DNA from: Echinostoma caproni
Lineage: Eukaryota; Platyhelminthes; Trematoda; Plagiorchiida; Echinostomatidae
NCBI GenBank assembly: GCA_900618425.1
Contig: UZAN01045334.1
Span: forward strand, 1 to 16,674
DNA length: 16,674 nt
Direction of reading: 5' to 3'
Positions 1 through 9,534 of the stretch are shown here, in pieces. Both the position numbers and the translations under genes were made by a program. The stretch's first letter is position 1. Each line of letters starts with the position of its first letter. The notes beneath the pieces were generated by a model, which saw only the letters and a program-made list of their open reading frames with translations, did not search any database and was not told where the DNA came from.

Positions 1-1204
1 CGCAGTGTTTGTCTTCTGACTTGCCTGTTCAAATTCATTACGGGATCCAAATGTTTCAAAGCTGTAATTACCGTAGTAGTAGTAGTAGCAGTAGTAATAG
101 TGATGCGCACTGGACTTGGAATACAAACCAAGATATACGAATCCGTAATACCAATCGAGGACTAGCAATCGCGGACTGGATCACGTAAGCACTGGACCGC
201 AGTGGCGCTAGCACGCAATGTCCCACGTGACTGAGGCTCGAGGAAAAGGCCACAGGAATGGTAGTTCGTTTATTGGAAGAAACGAGAGCGAAAAAATCAT
301 ACGTACAAAAGAAGATCATTGATTATCCAGGCTTCCACCAATCGCATTCCAGTAATGTTTGCATCATTCTGCCTCTGTCAGGACTGCACTGCCTTGAATT
401 GGCTGGCACGATTTGCCTATGGTGTGTAGCCAAAAGCAGTAACACGTAGGCGCGTCATTGACGTCACCTTTGAAATTCGATTGATCGCAGATGTCCAGAA
501 ACTGTAACGCGGGTCCATGGGAGTTCGGTCATGCACCTCCTTTTCCGAAGAGAATAGGTTTTCTATTTAAAGTGAGTTTTCTTTCATGGTGTGCAGAGTC
601 CTAGAATTGAGTCATAAAACGGACGAGACTAGCCAATACGTTGCAAAAAAGCCAGAACCATGTGCATACAACGAATGTAGGGATGACCACCCACCCCGCT
701 CGGCACACCTCTTTTGGCCCTCGATCAGGAGTTCGCATCCAGAGGTCATACGTCTTCGGCTGGTCGATTCTGGAATATGGAAGAGAGTAAAGAGATCTAC
801 CGGGAAATTTGAACGACACCGTCCCTCCCTCTGGTCGAAAATCGCAATTGCAAACTGACTACTCACAGGTAGCGTGAATGCGGCACTAAATAAAATCGTA
901 TTCATAAAGCTAGAAAGTGTACGTACTTATGTATTATAATGAAAAACACGTTATTCAATGTGATATCCCTCAATTATGAGCTGGAAAAAATTTCAATATT
1001 TATCTTTGTGTTTAAGGGTGAAAAGTGAAAAAATATTCGCATTCAAATTCATCCGAATTGTTCCATCTTTCCCCAACCGAGCCAGAAACTGGCTTCAAAA
1101 TATGCCATCAGCTCCAGGTAGCCGGATTACCCTCGGGGTGTTCAACATTCTCAATAGTTTGACAGGCGCCGTATCTCAGGAAACTGCTACGCCTGTCATG
1201 AAAG
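1..1204. other. Spacer without recognisable gene
   Basis: I see no gene here. The open frames are under 100 codons, overlap each other on both strands and carry no domain I know. The only clear structure is the TAG microsatellite near the left end. The stretch could be intronic or intergenic. Confidence 0.6.
73..100 (+). repeat. (TAG)n microsatellite
   Basis: Five uninterrupted TAG-phase triplets are followed by imperfect units (GCAGTAGTAATAG). On the opposite strand it reads as a run of CTA/CTG codons and so makes a short poly-leucine open frame, which should not be taken for a protein. Confidence 0.9.
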
Positions 1205-1465
1205 CTTCCTGGGGACTATAGAGTATTGTGGTATTCGTGTGTGAAGTGAATGGTGTAGAAGACTGATAGTGAAATAGAAAGACAGCTACTTAAGAGGAAT
1301 GTGGGTAGTGACTATGAGACTAATAATAGTTATCTAGTCCCAGAAGTTTTCCAGTCTCTGTTTGAATAAACAAACAGTAGTTCCTGCAACAACTGTGAGT
1401 GGTGACTTGTTTTATTCGTTTACCACGCGGTGGGAAAAAAATTGGGCCCTGGCGCTCCCGTTGGA
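1205..1465 (+). mobile_element. Possible LTR-like retroelement remnant
   Basis: An AATAAA polyadenylation signal (in TGAATAAACAAACAG, about 1363-1377) is followed by a T-rich segment. About 75 bases further on comes TTGGGCCCTGGCGCTCCCG (1442-1460). The order poly(A) signal, short U5-like segment, then a TGG-containing GC-rich stretch resembles the R-U5/primer-binding-site end of an LTR retrotransposon. TGGCGCTCCCG could pair with a tRNA 3' end (..GCGCCA), but I could not fit a specific tRNA without shifting the register. I see no matching second LTR and no gag or pol frame downstream, so at best this is a solitary fragment. It may also be chance. Confidence 0.25.
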
Positions 1466-1633
1466 TCTGTTGATGATGTTATCTGGAAAAATTTGGATGA
1501 AGTTCACGCACATGCACATATCCACCAGAACATAGAGAATGAAAATCGGTCCATTAAATGATGTACACTGTACTCCCTGTTTGTATGCTTCGTTGGATTA
1601 TGGATATCAATGTGTTATTTGATATTTTACCAG

Positions 1634-1846
1634 CACCGACATGGTCTCAAGGTCACAAATTGAAATGATGAACACAAAATACAATTTCCTACATAAAACC
1701 CTTTTAGAATAATATTACTTTTAAAAATTATAAAATGCTTACTACATTCATTTTAAATTTACGGATTCCAAAAAAAGATGTCACAATAAAGAAAATAGAA
1801 TGGGGTTCCGGAGGGTAACACGCTCCACTTAGTTTCGGTTTCAGTT
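1634..1846 (+). repeat. Dispersed repeat family, copy 1 (diverged)
   Basis: This stretch aligns over its whole length with 8218-8432 in the same orientation. Shared blocks, in order: CACCGACATGG (CCGGCATGG in the other copy); TCAAGGT followed by AATTGAAATGA; a TTTCyTA.ATAAAA block; an A-rich middle with ACAATAA; and a GC-richer end, GGGGTtCCG..GGGTAACACGCTCCACT. The copies are nearly equal in length (about 213 and 215 bp) but clearly diverged, which fits an old interspersed element rather than a recent duplication. I do not recognise the family. No open frame spans it, so it is probably a non-autonomous element or part of a UTR. Confidence 0.7.
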
Positions 1847-2018
1847 TGCACAACCATTAACCATGCAGTATCGTGCACCGGGTTTGGTTGCTGTATTTTG
1901 GCTGCCCATTTGGATGAACATGGGAGGGAAAGACAAGAAAGTTGAAATTAGAGTCAAGCTGAAAGTATAGAATTTCAGTGGACCACTTTAGCAAAGAAAT
2001 TGAGAAAATACACTAACG
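1847..2018. other. Spacer; possible 3' trailer of the adjacent retroelement
   Basis: No gene is visible. Because the reverse transcriptase fragment to the right is read on the minus strand, this stretch is where its 3' untranslated region would lie. I could not define a 3' terminus or a target-site duplication. Confidence 0.4.
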
Positions 2019-2870
2019 TCACTGTTTGTGACACTCAGTCATATCACTCAGTGTCTCCAACCATCGCTTACAATTATCCCGAGGTCCCCAGCCAGTAAGC
2101 CTAACGGGACCTATGTGACCCAGACTCCTGGTTAGTATTTTTATACCCTCATGCCAGGCCTTAGCTTGACCACCCTTGGCTTTATCCCACCTATTACTTG
2201 CCTTGCTGAACATTGCTAGCCGTGGCAACCTATCTGGTGACATGCATAACACATGTCCCGACCAACGTAATCTATAGAGTTCGACCACTTGTTCCAGTGG
2301 GCGACCACGATTAACTAAAACTCTACGCCTTTCCTCGGTATTGCTTGTTGGGCTGCCCCATCAGATTCGTGCAATGCTGCGTAGCAAGCGGTATTCAAAC
2401 ACCGACTGTCTATCTTTATCCTACCTACCTAATGGCTAAGTCTCTACACCGTATAGTAAAACTGACCGAACTGCCGCGGCATACACTAAACCCTTCACAC
2501 AGCCGGATGTTGCGACGGTACCACAGACGTTTCAAAATGGCAAATGCCAACCGAACCTTCTGTATATGGGCCGACACTCCATCTGTGATGCGTCAGCCGG
2601 ATGAGATGAAGCTGCCCAAATAACAAAACTTTTCCATTTGTTATATTACTTCCCAAGTTAGAATGAATCTGCCTGTTGGACTAACCCAATCTTGTAGTAA
2701 CATTTTACACTTTGAAGATGCAAAACGCATCCCGAAGATGGCCACACTGGAACCCAAGCTGTTGTCTGCCTACTCTGGATCAGACAGTCTGCCACCTCGA
2801 AGTAATTAGATGTCGCTATCCTCGCACGAATTAATAAAATGGTCGAGGGAGGGGGCACCCGTGCCATGAG
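2019..2870 (-). mobile_element. Decayed non-LTR (RTE-like) retrotransposon reverse transcriptase
   Basis: In an intact element this would be the reverse transcriptase that copies its mRNA into DNA at a nicked target site. Reading the minus strand from right to left in coordinates, I see: a palm motif C relic, EVADCLI where EYADDIV is expected (about 2781-2801); FGMRFASSKCKMLLQDW (2736-2686); KFCYLGSFISSG (2631-2596); ITDGVSAHIQK followed by RLAFA (from 2589); AAAVRSVLLYGVET (ending near 2439); SIARI (near 2366); RLRWSGHVLCM (about 2270); and GWGPRD with WLETLSDM near the end (about 2100-2045). This order is the C-terminal half of the palm plus the thumb and tail of RTE-like elements common in trematodes. 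In-frame stops occur at 2643, 2595, 2438 (replacing the Trp of ETWPLR), 2423 and 2363. The frame changes near 2497 and again near 2775. No endonuclease domain is recognisable upstream, so the copy is 5'-truncated or eroded. It is a dead copy; the exact clade is inferred. Confidence 0.88.
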
Positions 2871-4387
2871 GCTGTGGTTAGTCTTCTCCTGGGACTTACT
2901 AGTACATGTATGTCATATAAAACATAGTAAGCAAAGAAGTTCATTTATTTACACAACTACACCATCCAATGCAGCAGATCGGAGTTTTTGTATTCAGCGG
3001 TGTGTGTGTGTGTGGCAAAACCTTTCGAAATTTAGTGATGTGACGACATTCAACGGAATGCAAATGTGCGGTTCTATTCTGCGAACAATTGTGAAATACA
3101 AGATTGAGAGCATAATTAACTATATCGGGGAACAAATGGGGCCACTGCACACAATGTGGTCTATATGTCCACGGTGGGTATACGTATTATCGAAATAAAC
3201 GATTCTCCGGTGTAAATTCTCCAGAATAGAGAACTTCAATGTTTCAGCATTTGCAATGAATACTATGAATATTTATTTAGTCTGATTATAAATGACAATA
3301 TTTATTGACTGCGCGACAGATTGCCAAAGTTGAAAGATTATTCAGTAACTTACTACTGTTCTGTTTTCATGGGTTTAAAACTGTACACTTCTGTTTTGAT
3401 TTGACTGTATCACAATTTTACACATCATTCTGTACCGCCAGGTTGAAATTTTCTATACGCTGGCGTCAAGTAACCTAGTCGTAAGTCTGCTGGAACTTAT
3501 CATTTATTGATTGATTACCGTTTACTGTAGAACCACGGTTTACGTAGAAATAAACTACCTCAGCCGTCACTGTGTTTTCCGTGTTCACCCAGGCTGTGCG
3601 TGAGACTAGACTTGACAATTTCTAGTTACCGCTGCCGCCGCCCATTCGTTTCTACGTCCACTGTCTTTGGCCCATTCCATTCAAAACTATGTTCCTCAAC
3701 GTACGTCGTTCATTTTCACTGTGACACATTACTTACGGCGATTCCAAACCAAAGATATTTGTGCATATCTGGCAAAAATTGCCGCTGAATGAGTAGAGTT
3801 CTGACAGTTGACACTAGGAAATGGTCAACACGTGTAACAAGATCCTTGTAAGTGGAAGTATGGAGGAGGTATGAATGACTGGGTGTTTTCAAACTTTTGG
3901 ACCAAATTCTCGACTGCGCTGTTGTTATTATTGCGGATGTCAAGGTAAAATGGGAATATGATAACAATCAATCGACGCCAGCCAACCAAACAATCAGTCC
4001 GCAGTGAAGTGACTCGCATTATCGGGGACAACGTTATGTGAACAAGTTTGCAACTGATGGATTTGTACAAAGCAACAACGGTGAGGTCAGAACTAGATGA
4101 AGCAATACAATGAACCTTCGGAACATGGAAAAGGGAACAGTGCTTATACACAAGTGAATCACAGTGCGGTCAACGTGCATTGGTTTCCAAGATTCAAAGG
4201 ATATCGAAAAGGAGTCCAATTGGGCGGATGGTGCATGGGATTTGTGGCTGCGATCAAATCACCGTACGGAATAACCACTCCAGACACAACGCAAATCCGG
4301 TCCGGTCAGCATTGCTCGACAGATTTCATTTGATCGCTTCACAGATTGTCCTTCATGCAAACCACTCGGCCAGGGTGTAAGTATCGA
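2871..4387. other. Spacer without recognisable gene
   Basis: No convincing coding region is visible. A (TG)7 run lies at 3001-3014. An AAATAAAC stretch near 3548 could be a poly(A) signal, but no transcript end can be assigned. Open frames of up to 119 codons occur on both strands with no domain and are best treated as chance. Confidence 0.5.
3001..3014 (+). repeat. (TG)7 microsatellite
   Basis: Seven perfect TG dinucleotides follow CAGCGG directly. This is a short simple repeat that may be length-polymorphic. Confidence 0.85.
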
Positions 4388-4415
4388 GGTGTAAATGTCC
4401 GGTGGTGTTTACACC
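4388..4415. repeat. Perfect 8-bp inverted repeat (hairpin 1 of a pair)
   Basis: GGTGTAAA (4388-4395) pairs exactly with TTTACACC (4408-4415) across a 12-base loop containing TCCGGTGGTG. It lies 22 bases from a second hairpin of the same stem length. No function is known. Confidence 0.6.
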
Positions 4416-4437
4416 ATCTACGTCTACATCTGTAACT

Positions 4438-4470
4438 TGCATCAAACTACTTGTTGCACAACTTGATGCA
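4438..4470. repeat. Perfect 8-bp inverted repeat (hairpin 2 of a pair)
   Basis: TGCATCAA (4438-4445) pairs exactly with TTGATGCA (4463-4470). The loop itself contains a small GTTGCACAAC palindrome-like core. With the hairpin at 4388-4415 it forms a structured stretch of about 80 bases in otherwise plain sequence. Confidence 0.6.
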
Positions 4471-4679
4471 CAAGCGACATAGAGCGTTACGGAACCGCCT
4501 AGGGAATAACGGCTCTCATGCAACCAGTGTCGATAACGAAAGCGTATGCTAGCTCGCTGTTTTGGTATGTAGGCCACATTATTCACCCTAAAGTGACTAT
4601 TTCTTTCTATTTTCCCTTATTTTTCCAATTATTTTATAAAATTTAAATTTCCAGATTTTCGCACCAAGAAAGACTCATG
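4471..4679. other. Spacer
   Basis: No gene is visible. The right half (about 4590-4650) is markedly AT-rich, with runs such as TTATTTTTCC and ATTTAAATTT, and stands out against the GC-rich block that follows. Confidence 0.5.
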
Positions 4680-5045
4680 CCGCACCACCGGCCACACTCG
4701 ACCCCATTGGTCCACTTTTTTGTGACTTACTACTTTCGAGCTATTTCCCAAGGTCATTGATGGTCGGTCCCCGAATCGTCTATAAATAGATGAGCTGCCC
4801 GGTTTCGCCGCCTTCTACGGTCGAGCAAAATACACAAACTCACCTGAAGGCCTGTTTTCCTTCTTCCCTCTGGTCGGGCTCCGGGAATCTTACTGGTTCG
4901 TGGGACGTTCTTTTGTTACTGTCCGGTTGGGTCTCGCTTGGGTTATCGCAGTCGGGCGTACCGGGTATCGTTACTATACCGCTAGGTCGTACGGTTCCGC
5001 TCGTGGGTTACCGCTGCCGCACATATCGCTGGTCACGGCTCNCCG
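4680..5045 (+). mobile_element. Probable LTR remnant (U3-R-U5-like) or isolated promoter block
   Basis: An inverted CCAAT box (ATTGG, 4706-4710) lies about 70 bases before a good TATA box (4781-4788). Next comes a GC-rich transcribed-looking segment (GAGCTGCCCGG..CGCC) with GAGCAAAATACACAAACTCACC about 35-60 bases downstream, which could be a decayed AATAAA region. A long GT/CG-rich stretch follows, to about 5045. The order CCAAT, TATA, degenerate poly(A) signal, GC-rich tail is that of an LTR with a short R region, and it reminds me of Ty3/gypsy LTRs of flukes. I found no TG..CA ends, no primer-binding site I could assign and no internal domain, so it would be solitary or truncated. An ordinary gene promoter is the alternative. 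One base (5042) is unresolved. Confidence 0.35.
4781..4788 (+). promoter_or_regulatory. TATA box (TATAAATA)
   Basis: An exact TATAAATA sits in CGTCTATAAATAGATGAG. The base composition changes sharply from AT-rich to GC-rich around it, and an inverted CCAAT box lies upstream. Initiation would be expected around 4810-4820. It is either the core promoter of the LTR-like block or an orphan promoter. Confidence 0.45.
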
Positions 5046-5294
5046 GTTGTCTCTGTCAACCAAACGTTACAACAGTCTTGAGACAACTTCGAACTGATAA
5101 TTGATAATTCAAAAGCGGAATATATGTAGACAAGCTTGAATCAGAGGATACATGTTGCGTCAAGCTGTTATGTGAACTTTGACACATTGATTGGATTTGA
5201 CTGACTTGAGACACATGGGTCATTTTAGTAACTTTTAATCCAGTCGAGAATGTCATTTGTCACATAACTGACAAGACTTCTGATGACTGAATTA

Positions 5295-5313
5295 TCCACA
5301 GGATAACTGTGGA
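5295..5313. repeat. Small perfect hairpin
   Basis: TCCACAG and CTGTGGA form a 7-bp perfect stem around a five-base loop, GATAA. No poly-T tract or other context suggests a role. Confidence 0.5.
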
Positions 5314-6418
5314 CGGTAAAAATGACCACAACGGACTCTGCTCACACTAGTGCTAGTCTCGTGATACCAAAGTTCCACCGTGGTTGAATGACACGTTCGT
5401 TCCTTTTCCTCAACGAAACGCGCACATGCTGAAATTGTTCTCAGATGGCTTTAGCCGAACAGGATTGTGCAGGTATCCAGTAACAGTTTCAGTTCTGACT
5501 CGGAGCAAATTATCCCATCAATGAGTCTGCCACGACACTCACTGTATAATTGATCACCGACGTGTTGGCACGAAGCTTATAACAGCAGTTGTTAAACGCT
5601 ATAGAGTGAAGCAATTAAACTGGACTCTGTTTCTCACTCTGCTACCTCATAATTAACTTATTTTAAGAATTTCAGCGATCATGCTCCAAATTGGGTCATG
5701 GGGTCAGGAAAAAAGGAATAATTTTTTTCTCGAAGCATATACGTCTTTTCCAGCGACAGAGAGAGAGAACAGATGCAATTCGTTCTTCCTTTTTCTCCCA
5801 ATTCAGAAGTGTCCAACTCCATGGTTCAAAGTTCTCCCAATAATTCTCAAGAATACCAACCTATTGTTCTTACGTGTTGGTTTCCCAGCATTATACTGGA
5901 TAAAGAACAAAGTCAGTGACCAGCGTTACCACTTATATGCGTATCTGCACTGTAAAGCTTTACAAATGGCAAGCCCACGGTAGAACTCACCAGAAATTGT
6001 GTCATATCCGAGGTAGTATGAGAACTCGTTATAGTTGGCAATAAAACAATATAGGGCCTTTACATGAGGAATAGGGAATAATGTTTGACAGGTGAAGTAG
6101 TGTTACTCCATTGCGCCACGGTTATTCAGCTTGGGGACTTGAATCATTATTTATTTCTCAGTTATTTTTTATAGTTTGGCTGACCCAGCAGTTCCCCAGT
6201 TATATGTTTCTCGGAAACATTTACAGTGTCTCCAAATAAGATAGGTTTTAAACCTACACACGATAACCACTTTAGTAATTGTCATTTTGTTTCACTGTGA
6301 CCCCACCGGATTCGTTATAGATATCCCGAACTTATCGTCCATTCGATGATCACCTGGACCAATGAAGTTATAGTCTGGTGCTACAGGAGCGTAAAGGTGG
6401 ACTGGATGAACTGAGGAC

Positions 6419-6435
6419 TGTGTGTGTGTCTGTCN
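6419..6435 (+). repeat. Short (TG)n run ending at an unresolved base
   Basis: Several TG dinucleotides are followed by TCTGTC and an N at 6435. The N next to a simple repeat suggests polymorphism or low-confidence consensus in the assembly. Confidence 0.6.
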
Positions 6436-8217
6436 ATGGTCAGTGGTAACCACGACCATTTATCCCACACCAACACTCACAAGTAACTGTAAGGTAAATG
6501 TATACATACGTTTACAAATGTCAGGTCCATTTACAACTGAGTCGATGTTATGGTAACTCTTCAAAGTACCTAACTTCTTCTTTTTACTGATAGGTATGAT
6601 TCCACTAACAGCCTTCAAAGTGCGGAGTTGTTAGCCGTACAATTAAGGGATAGCCATCAGCATACTCACTACGTCGTATAGTGTAAGATACTGTCCTTGT
6701 GCACTCATCAATAGACCAAGTGGAAATAATCTGATAACATGGCGTCGGTCTTTACGTCTCTTTGTTTACCATTAGCTTAAAATGGTCTTTCGATGACCAG
6801 TCGCAATTCAATCAATCAGACAATGAAAAACTACTCTCTCGATAATCCCTCCTCCTCCGGTTTCAGTTGGGCCCACTTTTACACACATTCCTCCTGTTTG
6901 ATTATAGGAAATAATTTTGCATGCTCTGAAGACTTCTTGGGTAAGGAAAAAGTGAATACAGAATTCTGGGTTTTCGGGCATCCAATCTCATTACCGGAGT
7001 ACGAAAGCTAGAAAGAAATTTGTCATTTTGTGAATGCACAGAATGAGACACATGACAGCGATGCACCTTTTGTGAAAAATCAGTCGTTTGGATGATTTTG
7101 GATTGCCGTCGTATACAGTCCTATTTGTGTCCTGCACGAGCCCTATCCAAATTCGTTTGGAATCCGATTTGATAGGAGATGGAGTCTCATGTGATTACCG
7201 CAGTGGATGGAAACGGGCACATAAAGGACTCAAGTGGAACTTGTATAAGACTCAGTTAGGATTGGAACACGATTCAAATGGGATGGCTGTTTTGCATGGC
7301 ATCATCAGGGGTAAATATCACTTTATTGACTATAATTCACGTGATGATTGCAGATCGTCAATCGGAATCACGCTGAAAATCGATTGCTGGTGTACTCGAC
7401 ACATGATCGAAAAATGGCTACCACCATATTTTTCAATTTTAAATTAGTCGGCCTGATTAAAAGGAAAAAAGCCAAATAAATATAAGTGGCTCAGGATATA
7501 TTGTCCAATCAAGCCTTATGTATATGTGGTCATAGTTTTCTTGACTATAGAGAATTGGAATGGTTCCACTTTCTGATTTTTTTTAAACCGCTATTGCACA
7601 TTAAGGAACTGTAATACGTGGTGTGAACGCTACAAATCTTTCTTACAAAATACGTCTCATTTTTGTGACGTGTCCTTGCTTGATCTTCACAGCACCAAAG
7701 AAGGATTCGCTTTCAGTTGTCGACCTTGGATGTTTGATTGTTGATTGGAGACTTCAGTCCCTAACTGGTCATGGCTACCCATCCAATCTTGAGGACACTT
7801 ATCTCTAGGGGATGCACTTGTGTACCCGTACGCTATCTATTATGAATACGATTTGTGTGTAACAGGTCCGTTATCCAATTCGTAGATTTTGCATCCACCG
7901 TGCGCTCACCACAGCAACACTAGCACCACATCGACGTGAATGTTTGCGTTTATACATTTGCTACTTATGAGTAGTGTAAAGTTGGAACCCACTATATACC
8001 CGTAAAAACACTGACAGGATCAATGAAAAATACGTGTTTTACGGATACAATATGCAAAAGATGCCCTAACACGGATACAAGAGTGAAATAAGCACCAACG
8101 TCATTTTTAAATGTTTGCATAAAAAAATCAAACTAGATGTGCGTTTCCTCGGCGGTTATCGTGTGTCTTGCTTGAACATACCTCATTTCGAATTGCATGC
8201 AAGATGCGATGTTATAA

Positions 8218-8432
8218 CCAACCGGCATGGTGTCAAGGTAAACAATTGAAATGAAAGACGCAAAAATACACTTTCTTAAATAAAATTTTATGTGAAAATA
8301 CTTATTTTAAAGTATTGAAAGCTGTTACAATAATTAAAAAATGGACGCTTTTCGAAAGAGTTAACAACAATGAAACCATAACGGGGTGCCGATAGGTAAC
8401 GTGCGCCCCACTGTGTACTGATTTCATTTCCG
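8218..8432 (+). repeat. Dispersed repeat family, copy 2 (diverged)
   Basis: This is the direct-orientation partner of 1634-1846. It keeps CCGGCATGGTGTCAAGG, then CAATTGAAATGA, TTTCTTAAATAAAA, a TTACAATAATTAAAA block, and the GC-richer end GGGGTGCCGATAGGTAACGTGCGCCCCACT. Equal length and collinear blocks argue for a real element rather than shared composition. The most conserved part is the GGTAACryGC.CC end, which may be the functional or terminal part. Confidence 0.7.
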
Positions 8433-9111
8433 GGTCGGAGGCCGTTCTCTCTGAAGAAGAACAATTGCGTAGCATTGAACTTTTTGGTACCGCGTCTTGA
8501 ACAACTTGACTTGTTATATTCATGGTGGTGACTATTCACTTACTCAATCCATCCCTTTGTTATCAAAGCTATTCGATCAGTCACTTCGCCTACCTGACAC
8601 AAGCGACCGAAACGACCGTGGCCTCTGGCGTGACCCTTGGGCGTAGACCAGAAATGGGACAGCTCACTCGATCATCCGTTGACTGCGAACATTTCCAAAC
8701 CACTCAACAACAATAATAACAACGAAAAACTGCCCTGTTATTTTGACATCACATATCACAAGATCGAAATTAATCAATCATATTTATCACATCAACCTAT
8801 TACATAATTTCGAAAATTTTGAACCATATACATAACACTGTATTAACCCGAGGAACAAGTTATGAAAACAAGCTTTGCTCACTACAGTATTGTAGACAAA
8901 AAATGGACACAATTTCAATTGCTCCATTGCGAACTCCAAAACCATACTACTTTTTAGCACTTCCCCTGTATGTATAGACCAGAAATATAAGTAGTCTGTT
9001 TGGGAAATTATTCCTCAACCAACTCCGTTCCTCCATAAGAGTTAGAACAAGAGCATCATTACAGAGAACCGGGCTGAATTTAAATGTTCTTTCGTGTTAT
9101 CTCTCTCCTCA
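8433..9111. other. Spacer without recognisable gene
   Basis: No gene is visible. A short CAACAACAATAATAACAAC stretch near 8704 is simple sequence. The remainder is AT-rich unique-looking sequence with no long open frame. Confidence 0.5.
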
Positions 9112-9149
9112 GCTGTGTGTGTATAAACATTTATCACCACACACACAGC
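9112..9149. repeat. Perfect 11-bp GT/AC hairpin
   Basis: GCTGTGTGTGT (9112-9122) and ACACACACAGC (9139-9149) are exact reverse complements separated by 16 bases. The arms are microsatellite-like, but the capping GC/GC pairs on both sides make this a true inverted repeat. It ends about 20 bases before the first SINE-like copy. Confidence 0.7.
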
Positions 9150-9168
9150 GTGACTGGTCACCTTTAAC

Positions 9169-9400
9169 GTTGTTCAAACTTGTTCGGCCGAATTGAAGTT
9201 TGTATGTCGATTGTGATGAACTCAGTGTCCCCGGTGGGATTCGAACCCGCACCTGGATGCTGCCTACACTTTAGTACGGCGCATGCTCTAGCAGCTGATG
9301 AGTTACGAGGCCACACCGATAGCACTGATCTTTTCACATTCGAATTACCCATCCAACATACAGAGGCATATGACATCCACCAATTAGCATGCAAGCTGAC
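9169..9400 (-). mobile_element. tRNA-derived SINE-like element, copy A
   Basis: Read on the minus strand, the element runs from about 9400 to 9169. It has a 5' leader (GCTTGCATGCTAATTGGTGG..), a tRNA-like core (9312-9227), and a tail CACAATCGACATACAAACTTC..GCCGAACAAG. The core has a near-cloverleaf: acceptor GGCCTCG against CGGGGAC, D stem with GAGC, and a T arm with box B GGTTCGAATCC. Copy B (9535-9745) shares leader, core and tail in the opposite orientation. Such elements are transcribed by RNA polymerase III from the internal A and B boxes and moved by a LINE. The anticodon loop is enlarged (about 9 bases) and the variable region long, so it is not a working tRNA. Confidence 0.75.
9227..9312 (-). 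other. tRNA-like core of copy A (pseudo-tRNA)
   Basis: From 9312 downward the core shows a 7-bp acceptor, a D arm (CTCATCAGCTGCTAGAG) and a T arm GCGGG-TTCGAAT-CCCAC with one mismatch. The anticodon stem TGCGC/GTGTA is weak and its loop oversized. The box B (9247-9237) is a perfect consensus. I see it as the polymerase III promoter of the SINE rather than a tRNA gene. Confidence 0.7.
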
Positions 9401-9461
9401 TTCCCCTACAAGTTTTCCTTAGAATTCACCGGAGTCTACCGAATGAGTTTCCAAGGCAACG

Positions 9462-9534
9462 TTAATTGTTCAAATTGTTGTTTGGCAGATCTGAATTTTG
9501 TATGTCGATTGTGAAAAGTTCAGTAGCTTCTGTC
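9462..9534 (-). mobile_element. Tail fragment of the same SINE-like family (fragment C)
   Basis: The plus strand reads GTTCAAATTGTTGTTTGGC..TGTATGTCGATTGTGAAAAGTTCAGTAGC. This matches the complement of the copy A tail (9169-9225) and, over about 28 bases, is the near-perfect inverse of the copy B tail at 9712-9739. Only the tail is present; the tRNA-like core is missing. It is therefore a truncated minus-strand copy directly abutting copy B, giving B the appearance of having terminal inverted repeats. Confidence 0.7.

Larger units (their letters stand above)
5046..8217. other. Long spacer without recognisable gene
   Basis: More than 3 kb carries no gene I can support. Open frames at 5681-5983 and 7088-7447 (plus strand, 100 and 119 codons) have no known motif, no plausible signal peptide or membrane pattern, and comparable frames occur by chance elsewhere. 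Minor items are a small hairpin at 5295-5313 and a short TG run with an unresolved base at 6419-6435. The stretch may be intronic. Confidence 0.5.

Noticed and set aside
2345..2623. Plus-strand open frame of 92 codons
   Set aside because: It is the complement of the reverse transcriptase relic read on the minus strand, which explains the sequence far better.
2839..3198. Plus-strand open frame of 119 codons
   Set aside because: It has no domain, its start overlaps the decayed retroelement, and it crosses a (TG)n run. Length is within chance.
4790..5104. Plus-strand open frame starting just after the TATA box
   Set aside because: It starts only two bases after the TATA box, so it would lie upstream of the transcription start. 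It also includes an unresolved base and looks like open GC-rich sequence.
7088..7447. Plus-strand open frame of 119 codons
   Set aside because: I could find no motif, membrane segment or splice context. Similar frames occur on both strands throughout.
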